This document shows positions 1 to 6,726 of a stretch of DNA of 12,135 nucleotides, one piece after another (within the stretch, counting starts at the first letter, position 1; the number at the start of each line of letters is the position of its first letter). The position numbers were made by a program, and so were the translations under genes. Origin of the DNA: Halorhodospira sp. (GTDB taxonomy: Bacteria; Pseudomonadota; Gammaproteobacteria; Nitrococcales; Halorhodospiraceae). Under the pieces are notes generated by a model that was not told the DNA's origin, did no database searches, and saw only the letters and a list, made by a program, of their open reading frames with translations. The DNA lies in assembly GCA_007121755.1 (NCBI GenBank), contig SKJZ01000123.1:1-12135 (forward strand), in the 5' to 3' direction.

Positions 1-1263
1 TCCGACCTCCCGTGCAGTGCCGCAGGCCGACGGCTGGCCGGTCAGCGAGAAGGGGCTGTTGCCGGGCTCGGAGATCTTGCCGGTCAGCAGGTGGACGTTA
101 TAGAGCAAGCCGTTTACCCAGGAGCCGCGAGTGTGCTGGTTGACGCCCATGGTCCACAGTGACATGACCTTTCGATTCGGATCGGCGAATTCCTGGGCCA
201 GTTTCTGTAGCTGGTCTTTGGGTACGCCGGAGAGTTCGGACGTATAGTCCAAGTCGTACTTCTTGACCGCCGCCGCGTACTCGTCGAAATCGACCTGCGT
301 CAGCTTGCCGGATCCCGGATTGGCCGCTTTCTGCTCCAGCGGGTGGTCGGGGCGGAGGCCGTAACCGATATCGGTGGCGGTCAGGTTGAACGTGACGTGG
401 TTGTTGACGAAGTCCCAGTTGACCGCGTCATTTTCAATGATGTAGTTCGCGATGTAGTTGAGAATCGCCAAGTCGCTCTGAGGCGCGAAGACCATGCCCT
501 CGTCAGCGAGTTCAAAACACCGGTTGCGGTAGGTGGAGAGAACCATCACCTTGGCGCCGTCTTTGGTGAGACGGGTGTCGGAGAGCCGGGACCAGAGAAT
601 GGGGTGCATCTCGGCCATGTTGGCGCCCCAGAGGACGAAGGTGTCGGCGTGCTCCAAGTCGTCGTAGACGCCCATCGGCTCGTCGATACCGAAAGCCCGC
701 ATGAAGCCGACAACCGCCGAGGCCATGCAGTGGCGCGCATTGGGGTCGATGTTGTTGGAGCGCAGGCCGGCCTTCATGAGCTTGGAGGCGGCGTAACCCT
801 CCCATACGGTCCACTGGCCGGAGGCGAACATGCCGACCCCGCGGGGCCCTTTTTCGGCCAGGGCGGCCTTCCACTTCTCCTCCATGATGTCGAAGGCCTC
901 TTCCCAGGAGACCGGTTCGAAGGAGCCGTTTTTGTCGAAGACGCCGTTGCTTTTACGCAGCAGCGGTTGAGTCAGACGGTCTTGGCCGTACGGGATCTTC
1001 GCCAGGAAGTAGCCCTTGATGCAGTTGAGACCGCGGTTGACCGGCGAGTCGGGGTCGCCCTGGACCGCCACCACGCGGCCGTTCCGGGTCCCGATGAGCT
1101 CGCCGCATCCGTTGCCGCAGTACCGGCACGCTGCCTTGTCCCAGCGGATATCGTCTCCGCCTTGGGCCAGGGCTTGTTGCACGCCGGGTACCGTGACGCC
1201 GGCCGCCGTAGCAGTCGCGGCGATTGCGCTGGTCTTTATGAAGTCACGCCGATTGAGTTCCAT
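1..1263 (-). CDS. napA: Periplasmic nitrate reductase catalytic subunit NapA (3' end outside window)
   Basis: Large molybdenum subunit that reduces nitrate to nitrite in the periplasm, taking electrons through NapB/NapC or NapGH. The window holds the first 421 residues of a protein that is usually about 830 long; the rest lies left of base 1. The start ATG at 1263 has a strong Shine-Dalgarno (GAGGAGGAGG). Visible in order: a Tat signal (NRRDFIK, residues 4-10, then an Ala-rich stretch); a [4Fe-4S] motif with Cys46, Cys49, Cys53 and Cys81 (C-x2-C-x3-C-x27-C); and the NARHCMASAV segment whose Cys179 is the expected Mo ligand. The sequence follows the E. coli NapA pattern closely through GQPSACGTAREVG at the edge, with no frameshift. 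It is the third gene of napF-napD-napA, and its start overlaps the end of napD by 20 bp. By family precedent napGHBC or napBC would follow off-window. Identification is from remembered family sequence and is very secure. Confidence 0.97.
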   Translation of the reverse strand, partial: MELNRRDFIKTSAIAATATAAGVTVPGVQQALAQGGDDIRWDKAACRYCGNGCGELIGTRNGRVVAVQGDPDSPVNRGLNCIKGYFLAKIPYGQDRLTQPLLRKSNGVFDKNGSFEPVSWEEAFDIMEEKWKAALAEKGPRGVGMFASGQWTVWEGYAASKLMKAGLRSNNIDPNARHCMASAVVGFMRAFGIDEPMGVYDDLEHADTFVLWGANMAEMHPILWSRLSDTRLTKDGAKVMVLSTYRNRCFELADEGMVFAPQSDLAILNYIANYIIENDAVNWDFVNNHVTFNLTATDIGYGLRPDHPLEQKAANPGSGKLTQVDFDEYAAAVKKYDLDYTSELSGVPKDQLQKLAQEFADPNRKVMSLWTMGVNQHTRGSWVNGLLYNVHLLTGKISEPGNSPFSLTGQPSACGTAREVG

Positions 1264-1510
1264 GACACCCCTCCTCCTCGATGGGATCGCGATAGTGATA
1301 AACGAGGGCCGTGGTGATCACGCCCTCCAACCTGTCGATTGAACGCAAGTAATCCGCCCCTGATCCGTCGCCATCCGCTTCCACGGTGACGACCAGGCGA
1401 CCGTTGTCCGTCGTGGCATGTACTTCGATACCGTCCATGGCTTCGAGCTGCTCCCGGACTGACGAAACGTCTTCGGGGCGTGTGTGGACTAGAACTCCGC
1501 AGATGTTCAC
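1244..1510 (-). CDS. napD: NapD, Tat-signal-binding chaperone for NapA
   Basis: Small cytoplasmic protein of 88 residues that in known systems binds the NapA twin-arginine signal and holds back export until the cofactors are inserted. It has the family shape: an N-terminal beta strand (NICGVLVHTRP), a central VEGV-like segment (DRLEGVITTALVYHY, about residues 58-72) and an acidic tail. The start codon is GTG at 1510, overlapping the napF stop in a GTGA tetramer, so translation is probably coupled. The 3' end overlaps the napA start by 20 bp and so contains the napA ribosome binding site. Length (E. coli NapD is 87) and position between napF and napA make the call firm. Confidence 0.95.
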   Translation of the reverse strand: MNICGVLVHTRPEDVSSVREQLEAMDGIEVHATTDNGRLVVTVEADGDGSGADYLRSIDRLEGVITTALVYHYRDPIEEEGCHGTQSA

Positions 1511-2046
1511 GCGCTACACCTCTCTTCTCTCTCTTCATGCCGGCCGCCGGCTGGCTGCCGAACCACCACCGCCCCGGTGGGGCAGGGGCGAACGCAAGCG
1601 CCGCATCCATTGCACGCCGATTCATCCACCATCACGTCGGCCATGCCGCCCGGGCGTGGCCTAAAGCGGATGGCTCCCAGCTCACACTGTTCGCCACAGG
1701 CGCGGCACACTACGCCCTTGCGGGCAAGGCACGCCTCTTCCAACGGTGTGGCCCTGAGCTTCCAGGGGGCGCGGCCGGGGTCGCCGTTCAGCGTCAGCGC
1801 CGCCTCCGGGCAGGCGGAGGCGCAGTCGCCGCAGAAGGTGCACATCCCGATGTTAAAATCGACAGCAGGGAAACCGCCCGCGCCGGGCTGAAGGATGGTT
1901 TCGGGGCACGCCTTCAGGCACTCGCCGCAGCGCGAACAGTGCTCGGTGAAGTGCGACTCTCCTTTCGACCAAGGCGGCCGGATCGGAGCGCGCGCTCCAC
2001 TCAAATCGCCTCGCAGTAATTGTGCCCTGGTGATGGTCGAAGCCAA
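1507..2046 (-). CDS. napF: Ferredoxin-type protein NapF
   Basis: Cytoplasmic iron-sulfur protein of 179 residues, thought to help load or maintain NapA's iron-sulfur centre. Three ferredoxin clusters are visible: Cys37/40/43/47, Cys69/72/75/79 and Cys145/148/151/155. A fourth, incomplete cysteine group (Cys114/117/121) is also present in E. coli NapF. The N-terminal IRPPWSKGESHF block at residues 22-33 is a NapF signature. The start is taken as TTG at 2046: AGAGG lies 6 nt upstream, and no ATG or GTG in frame would keep the conserved N-terminus. It is the first gene of the operon. The upstream leader is about 70 nt if the FNR-linked promoter at 2118-2185 is right. Confidence 0.94.
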   Translation of the reverse strand: MASTITRAQLLRGDLSGARAPIRPPWSKGESHFTEHCSRCGECLKACPETILQPGAGGFPAVDFNIGMCTFCGDCASACPEAALTLNGDPGRAPWKLRATPLEEACLARKGVVCRACGEQCELGAIRFRPRPGGMADVMVDESACNGCGACVRPCPTGAVVVRQPAGGRHEEREERCSA

Positions 2047-2151
2047 TTTGGACCTCTCGAACCGTGGATAAACCGAGTGCTTTTCTAGGAATTAATCAGT
2101 AAATTTCAAATGTGTTGTGAGCCCATAACAGCAGCGGCGTACGGGTGCTGA

Positions 2152-2185
2152 CTTGATTGCCGTCAAGATGTGGCGAATGGCCACG
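2152..2185 (-). promoter_or_regulatory. FNR/ANR-type box plus GGC-N5-GCC dyad upstream of napF
   Basis: On the minus strand TTGACGGCAATCAA (2166 to 2153) matches TTGAT-N4-ATCAA at nine of ten conserved bases. Just upstream is the dyad GTGGC-CATTC-GCCAC. A possible -10 (TTATGG or TGTTAT, about 2130-2124) lies at roughly the spacing of a class II FNR-activated promoter, placing a start near 2118 and a leader of about 70 nt before napF. The same 34-bp module, 29 identical, sits upstream of narL at 5068-5101. The identity of the regulator (FNR, ANR or DNR) is inference. Confidence 0.72.
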
Positions 2186-2215
2186 CCCGGAAAACAGGGG
2201 ATTAGAGCCCGAAAT

Positions 2216-2231
2216 TACCTCTTAGGAGGTA
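2216..2231. promoter_or_regulatory. 7-2-7 NarL/NarP-type binding site
   Basis: TACCTCTTAGGAGGTA consists of the heptamer TACCTCT (perfect fit to TACYYMT), 2 bp, then GGAGGTA (one mismatch to AKRRGTA). This is the 7-2-7 arrangement bound by NarL and NarP in E. coli. It lies 64 bp upstream of the napF FNR-box centre and about 121 bp upstream of the narX start, so it could serve either gene. A NarL-type regulator is encoded 2 kb away. Confidence 0.6.
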
Positions 2232-2344
2232 TTTGTCGGGGGGGTGTATAGGGTATTGTTTGTTACGGAATTATTAGGGTGTAAGTACGCTAACGGGAGA
2301 GGTGTGTACGGTAGTAGAGGGGTATTTTGGAGTAACCAGGTCTA

Positions 2345-4237
2345 ATGCTGGTTGCCGGTGCTGGGGGGTGGCTTTTGAAACGGTTATTTGAACGCTCGGT
2401 GGTGGCGCGGACTGGAATGACGCTGGGCGCGGTGATCCTCTCCGCCTTGGTTGGGATGGGGGCCTCGGTTGTCATCACCGATACCGCTCAGGGGGATGCC
2501 GCCGCGTTGAATGTCGCGGGCTCCCTGCGCATGCAATCGTTCCGGATCGCCACCCGCATTTCGGCCTCCGAAGAGCGGGCGGCGCAGATGCGAAGCGTCG
2601 AAGAGGAGGCCAGGGATTTCGAGCAGCGGCTCTATAGCCGGGAGTTGACCGGTCCGATTCCGCGCGATCCGGATCATCCGCTGAAGCGCAGCTACGACGG
2701 CGTCGTCGAGCAGTGGGAGGAGCGGTTGAGTCAACTGTTGTTGAAAGTCGGCGACCGGCAGCCGACAGAGACGGAACAGGATCTCTTCCTTGATAAGGTC
2801 CACCGGTTCGTCGACGACATCTACGAGATGGTCAATCTGCTGGAGGAGGAGGCGGAGGCCAAGATCCAGCTCCTACGCCTGATCCAGGGGGTCGCCATCC
2901 TCTCCACGATGTTCCTTGTCTTGGTGGCGATGTACCAGCTCCATACACGGGTGGTCATGCCGCTGCGCGATCTCGGGCGGGTGGCCGACCGGGCGCGGCA
3001 GGGGGGGCTATCCGCGCGTGCACGTTATGAGGGTCCGGACGAACTTGGAACGTTGTCGCGCAGCTTTAACGTCATGTCCGAGAACCTGGCCAAGCTGCAC
3101 GCTTCGCTGGAGCACCAGGTCCAGGGCAAGACCACCGAACTGCGGCGGAGCAACCGCGCGCTGCAATTGCTCTATGACATGGCCCGTGACGTCAACCCGG
3201 AGACCATCGAACATACCGATCTGCGTACGGTGCTGCTGCGTCCGCTGGAGGAGGTGACGGGTCTGGGGCCGTTGACACTCTGTTTGAGCAATCCGGGCAG
3301 CCATCGCGCCTACCAGGTATTTAGCACCGCCCCGTGCGAGCGGCCCGGTTTCTGCTGTTATCCGGATTGTGAACGGTGCTTGACCGGTTTCACGTCCTCG
3401 CTGGAGTCGGCGTCGGAAGAGAAGTTTCTGCGCTTCCCGCTGGTGGAGAAGCGGCAGCAGTACGGGGTGTTATTGGTGGAGCGCTCCCCTGTCCATCCAT
3501 CCGGCAGTTGGCAGGTCCAGTTGGCGGAGACGGTGGCCGGCCATATAGCATCCACTTACAGTTTGGCGCGGCAGACGGAGCAGCACCGCCGCTTGGCGCT
3601 GATGGAGGAGCGCGCGGTCATTGCCCGGGAGTTGCACGACAGTTTGGCCCAGTCCCTCTCCTATCTGAAGATCCAGGTGATGCGGCTGGAGCGCGCTATC
3701 AAACAGGGCGCTTCCGCCCGGGGGCGTGTCGAGGATGTGGTCGGTGAGTTGCGTGACGGGCTGAATACGGCGTACCGCCAGCTGCGGGAGTTGTTGACTA
3801 CGTTCCGGCTGAAGATCGAGGAGCCGGGCTTGGAGCCGGCGTTGCGAAGTACGGTGGAGGAGTTTTCGCGCCGCGGCGGGTTGAGGGTCGATCTCGATTA
3901 CCAGCCCACCCATCGGCCGCTCTCCTCCAATGAGGAGATTCACGTCTTGCAGGTGGTCCGGGAGGCCCTTGCCAACGTGGTTCAGCACGCCGGCGCCGAA
4001 GAGGCGTGCGTTCGTTTGCGGGAGATCGAGGATCACGGCGTCGAGGTGACGGTTGATGACAACGGTCAGGGGCCGCAAGCGCCCGATCTGGAACGGAACC
4101 ACCACGGCATTGCGATTATGGAAGAGCGGGCCAATAGCTTGGACGGATCTTTGGAGGTAATCAGCCGGGCCGAGGGGGGGACCCGCATCCGCATGGTCTT
4201 CACGCCCCACGCGGTGCGGGGCTTGTTGGTGTCCTAG
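2345..4237 (+). CDS. narX: NarX-type nitrate/nitrite sensor histidine kinase
   Basis: Inner-membrane sensor kinase of 630 residues that should detect nitrate in the periplasm and phosphorylate a NarL-type regulator. In order: TM1 about 24-44; P-box NVAGSLRMQSFRIATRI (56-72), whose Arg62 matches the nitrate-contacting Arg54 of E. coli NarX; a periplasmic four-helix sensor; TM2 about 181-197; HAMP about 198-250; and a signalling/GAF-like module with the NarX cysteine cluster (Cys331, 337, 338, 342, 345), which E. coli NarQ lacks. The HisKA_3 motif MEERAVIARELHDSLAQS follows, with phospho-acceptor His431, then the N-box REALANVVQHA (Asn544) and the G-box DDNGQG (571-576). The family is 598 residues in E. 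coli. The ATG at 2345 has only a weak AGG 4 nt upstream, and TTG near 2375 is an alternative. The gene is convergent with narL rather than co-operonic with it. Confidence 0.95.
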   Translation: MLVAGAGGWLLKRLFERSVVARTGMTLGAVILSALVGMGASVVITDTAQGDAAALNVAGSLRMQSFRIATRISASEERAAQMRSVEEEARDFEQRLYSRELTGPIPRDPDHPLKRSYDGVVEQWEERLSQLLLKVGDRQPTETEQDLFLDKVHRFVDDIYEMVNLLEEEAEAKIQLLRLIQGVAILSTMFLVLVAMYQLHTRVVMPLRDLGRVADRARQGGLSARARYEGPDELGTLSRSFNVMSENLAKLHASLEHQVQGKTTELRRSNRALQLLYDMARDVNPETIEHTDLRTVLLRPLEEVTGLGPLTLCLSNPGSHRAYQVFSTAPCERPGFCCYPDCERCLTGFTSSLESASEEKFLRFPLVEKRQQYGVLLVERSPVHPSGSWQVQLAETVAGHIASTYSLARQTEQHRRLALMEERAVIARELHDSLAQSLSYLKIQVMRLERAIKQGASARGRVEDVVGELRDGLNTAYRQLRELLTTFRLKIEEPGLEPALRSTVEEFSRRGGLRVDLDYQPTHRPLSSNEEIHVLQVVREALANVVQHAGAEEACVRLREIEDHGVEVTVDDNGQGPQAPDLERNHHGIAIMEERANSLDGSLEVISRAEGGTRIRMVFTPHAVRGLLVS

Positions 4238-4244
4238 GGAGACC

Positions 4245-4352
4245 CTGAGCCAATCCGTCATTGCGAGGAGCGGAGCGACGAAGCAATCTCCAGCGCTTGA
4301 ATGTTGACCCGTGGAGTTCGCTTAGCTGCGCTCGCAATGGCAGGTTATTCAG
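4245..4352. repeat. 108-bp palindromic intergenic repeat, copy 1
   Basis: An imperfect inverted repeat whose left end reads CGTCATTGCGAGGAGCGGAG from 4256 and whose right end returns as CTCGCAATGGC by 4341; outer CTGA.../TTATTCAG ends widen it to about 108 bp. It closely matches the copy at 10581-10687 in its left half and is more diverged on the right. It sits between the 3' ends of narX and narL. The type resembles the common proteobacterial GTCATTGCGAG...GCAATC palindromic repeats, likely non-autonomous. It may fold as a hairpin and act as a terminator for both genes, but no T-run is present. Confidence 0.85.
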
Positions 4353-4366
4353 CGTGCCCTCAGCGG

Positions 4367-5005
4367 TCAGCGCAGCCCGTGCTCCACCGCCCAGACCGCG
4401 GCCTCCACCCGGGATCGCAGGTGGAGCTTACGAAGGATCCCCTTGACGTGGACCTTGACCGTCCCCTCAGCGACGCCGAGCTTGCGGGCGATCATCTTGT
4501 TCGACAAGCCCTGGGAGATGTGGCGGAGGATCAAGGTCTCGCGGGCTGTCAGCTGGTCCATGATGGCCGCGTCCACGTCCCGCCCGCTCGACAACGCCTC
4601 GGCCAGTACCGAGGTGAGCTGTTCGGCCAGCACTGTTTCCTGGCGCCCGGCGCGGCGGAGAGCGTCGATCAGCGCCTCGGGCTCCATATCCTTCAACAGG
4701 TAGCCGTCGGCGCCGGCGCGCAGGGAGGCCACCAAGTCGTCACGGTTATCCGAGACTGTGAGCACCACCACCCGCGCGGTGATGCCGGCGGCGCGTAGGG
4801 CCTTCAGCGTCTCGATACCGGACATGCCGGCCATATTCAGGTCGAGCAGGATAAGGTCGGGGTGGGTCGTCTTGGCGAGTTCCAGGGCTTCCAGCCCGCT
4901 CCCGGCGTCGCCCACCAGAAGCAGGTCGTCCTCATCCTCAAGGAGCTGGCTGACGCCGGTGCGCACCAGCGGGTGATCGTCGACCAGCAGTATCCTTGTC
5001 GTCAT
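4367..5005 (-). CDS. narL: NarL/FixJ-family response regulator, NarL-type
   Basis: Two-domain transcription factor of 212 residues (E. coli NarL is 216), the likely phosphorylation partner of the NarX-type kinase. The receiver domain shows the acidic pair Asp9/Asp10, phospho-acceptor Asp55 (LILLDLNM), Thr83 and Lys105. The LuxR-type helix-turn-helix spans about 152-208 (LTARETLILRHISQGLSNKM then VAEGTVKVHVKGILRKL), and the recognition helix VKVHVK and the tail SRVEAAVWA match NarL and NarP closely. NarL and NarP cannot be separated from sequence alone. The start ATG at 5005 has only a weak GCGGA upstream. Its own promoter carries an FNR-type box. The gene is convergent with narX, with 129 bp containing a palindromic repeat between the stops. 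Confidence 0.93.
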   Translation of the reverse strand: MTTRILLVDDHPLVRTGVSQLLEDEDDLLLVGDAGSGLEALELAKTTHPDLILLDLNMAGMSGIETLKALRAAGITARVVVLTVSDNRDDLVASLRAGADGYLLKDMEPEALIDALRRAGRQETVLAEQLTSVLAEALSSGRDVDAAIMDQLTARETLILRHISQGLSNKMIARKLGVAEGTVKVHVKGILRKLHLRSRVEAAVWAVEHGLR

Positions 5006-5035
5006 GGCTGATTCCGCGAGGACGCCTCGGGAGGC

Positions 5036-5101
5036 TTATATAGGAACAGCCGGTAGCTTATGGTTGCCTTGATTCCGGTCAAGTTGCGGCGAATGGCCGC
5101 G
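5036..5101 (-). promoter_or_regulatory. narL promoter with FNR/ANR-type box and second dyad
   Basis: On the minus strand TTGACCGGAATCAA (5082 to 5069) is an FNR/ANR-type box, preceded by the dyad GCGGC-CATTC-GCCGC (5100 to 5086). A TATATAA sequence (5042 to 5036) is a good -10 candidate, about 36 bp from the box centre, placing a start near 5030 and a short leader before the ATG at 5005. The module abuts the stop codon of the upstream chemoreceptor gene, so narL is probably transcribed from its own anaerobic promoter. Confidence 0.7.
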
Positions 5102-5103
5102 GT

Positions 5104-6726
5104 CTAAACCCGGAAACGGCCCACCAAAACCTGCAACTCGCTGGCCAGTCGGGCCAGTTGGTCGCTAACCGTGGCCGTCTCCTCTACGGAGCGCCCGGTT
5201 TGCTCGGCGATATCGTTGATACTGTTTACATTATAATTGATCTCATTGGCCGTCTGGGACTGCTCCTCCACGGCCCCGGCGACCTGGGTGGTCATCTCGT
5301 CGATACGGTCGACCATTGAGGTGATCTCATCCAGAGTGGAGCGCGCACCGGCGGCCTCCTCCACTGTCTTCTCCGCGTATTCACGATTGTCTTCCATGGC
5401 GGCCACGGCCCGCTGAGTGCCCCCTTGAATGCCCTCGACCAGTTCATGGATCTCCCCGATGGAGTCCTGTGTACGCTGGGCAAGCGTGCGTACCTCTTCG
5501 GCGACCACGGCGAACCCCCGGCCCGTATCGCCGGCACGCGCCGCTTCAATCGCGGCGTTGAGGGCGAGAAGGTTGGTCTGGTCGGCGATGCCGCGAATCA
5601 CCTCCAGCACCCGGCCGATGTTGCCTCCCTGTTCGTCGAGGGTGCGAATCGCCTCCTCGGAGTGCCGGATATTGTCCGCCAACGCGTCCATCGCGCCGGT
5701 GGCGTGCCCGATCCGTTGCTTGCCCTCCTGGGCCTGCCGCGAGGTGCCCCGCGCCGAGTCGGCTACCTCCTGGGCGGCGCGGGCGATCTCCTGAATGGAG
5801 CTTCTCATCTGATTCATCGCGGTGGCTACGTGGGAGGTCTGGTCCCGTTGATTGGCGACCCCTTGGCGGTCCTCTTCGGCGGTGGTGGCGAGCTGTTGCG
5901 TCGCCGTGGCGATCTGGTTGGCCGAGTCGGCCACTTGCCTGACCATTTGCTGGACCTTGTCGACGAATTGGTTGTACGCCTCCGCCAGTTGGCTGATTTC
6001 GTCGCGGCCGTTGCTGTCCAGCCGCCGAGTGAGGTCGCCGTCGCCCTCGGCGATCTCGTTGAGATTGCTCACCGTATGGCCGAGCCGCCGGGCGATGTGG
6101 CGTGAGGTGACGGTGGCCAGCAGCATGGCCGCGATGGCGGCCACGATGAGGCTACCCACGATGGTGCGGATGGCCCACGCCTCCCGGCTTTGAGCCCGCG
6201 CGACCAGGGTCTCCCGCTCGCTGCCGAGCAGGTCCTGGAAGGTGTGCAGTTGCTGTCGCAGCTCATCGAGAATGCCGAGGGTGCGGTCGTGGTAGATCTC
6301 TTCCGCGGCTTCGTAATCACCCTGCCGCTGCAGTTCGACGATATCCACGGCCGATTCGTGCAACCGTGTGTGGGGCGCCTCCATGGCGTCGAACGCCGCA
6401 CGGAACTCGCTGCTGGCCGCGGCGTAGTGCTCGGAATCGAGAAAGCTGTAGAACCACTGGCCGAAGGCGCACTGGGTGAAATCGAGCTGTCCGCTGAAGC
6501 GGGCGCGGGCCAAAAAGCTGTCGGCCAACTGGTTGGTCCAGTTCAAGTGGTCCACCTCCCTTTGGACCACCAGCATGGCCTGATCCATGGTCTCCATAGC
6601 TTGCCGGTTGTCCTGGCTCGCCTGTTGCAGCGCGGCGTAGGCGGCGAGGGCGGTGAAGCCCATGAGCACGATGATCGTGCCAAAAGCGGCGCCCAGTTTT
6701 ACGCGCAAAGGGAGGTTGGCGAGCAT
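5104..6726 (-). CDS. Methyl-accepting chemotaxis protein with periplasmic CZB-like sensor domain
   Basis: Transmembrane chemoreceptor of 540 residues. TM1 is about 12-32, the periplasmic domain about 33-186, TM2 about 187-206, and HAMP about 206-258 (GDLTRRL...DEISQLAEAYN). The long cytoplasmic coiled coil has the conserved hairpin tip near 378-415 (ADQTNLLALNAAIEAARAGD, then GRGFAVVAEEVRTLA), which contacts CheA/CheW. The periplasmic region shows the pattern of a chemoreceptor zinc-binding (CZB) domain: EVDHLNWTNQL (His60, Trp63), CAFGQW (Cys86, Gly89, Trp91) and HTRLH (His119, His123). There is no CheR-docking pentapeptide at the C-terminus (ends VGRFRV). The start ATG at 6726 has AGGAG 8 nt upstream. 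The ligand is unknown; location beside narX/narL hints at respiratory or redox taxis, which is inference. Confidence 0.92.
   Translation of the reverse strand: MLANLPLRVKLGAAFGTIIVLMGFTALAAYAALQQASQDNRQAMETMDQAMLVVQREVDHLNWTNQLADSFLARARFSGQLDFTQCAFGQWFYSFLDSEHYAAASSEFRAAFDAMEAPHTRLHESAVDIVELQRQGDYEAAEEIYHDRTLGILDELRQQLHTFQDLLGSERETLVARAQSREAWAIRTIVGSLIVAAIAAMLLATVTSRHIARRLGHTVSNLNEIAEGDGDLTRRLDSNGRDEISQLAEAYNQFVDKVQQMVRQVADSANQIATATQQLATTAEEDRQGVANQRDQTSHVATAMNQMRSSIQEIARAAQEVADSARGTSRQAQEGKQRIGHATGAMDALADNIRHSEEAIRTLDEQGGNIGRVLEVIRGIADQTNLLALNAAIEAARAGDTGRGFAVVAEEVRTLAQRTQDSIGEIHELVEGIQGGTQRAVAAMEDNREYAEKTVEEAAGARSTLDEITSMVDRIDEMTTQVAGAVEEQSQTANEINYNVNSINDIAEQTGRSVEETATVSDQLARLASELQVLVGRFRV

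Larger units (their letters stand above)
2047..2344. promoter_or_regulatory. napF / narX divergent regulatory region
   Basis: A 298-bp gene-free gap between divergent napF (minus) and narX (plus). It is AT-richer than its surroundings and holds several listed sites: the composite FNR module (2152-2185), a 7-2-7 NarL-type site (2216-2231) and heptamer-like sequences near narX (2281-2334). For narX no convincing -35/-10 pair can be chosen; TTGTTT at 2256-2261 is one weak candidate. A G7 tract lies around 2238-2244. No small ORF with a credible ribosome binding site was seen. Confidence 0.7.

Noticed and set aside
343..1317. A 324-residue plus-strand open frame opposite napA
   Set aside because: The minus strand encodes NapA with all expected motifs; the plus frame is GC-driven, has no recognisable domain and runs into napD.
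2060..2070. DnaA-box-like TTATCCAC on the minus strand upstream of napF
   Set aside because: A single 8-of-9 match with no cluster, no dnaA/dnaN and no AT-rich unwinding region; expected by chance.
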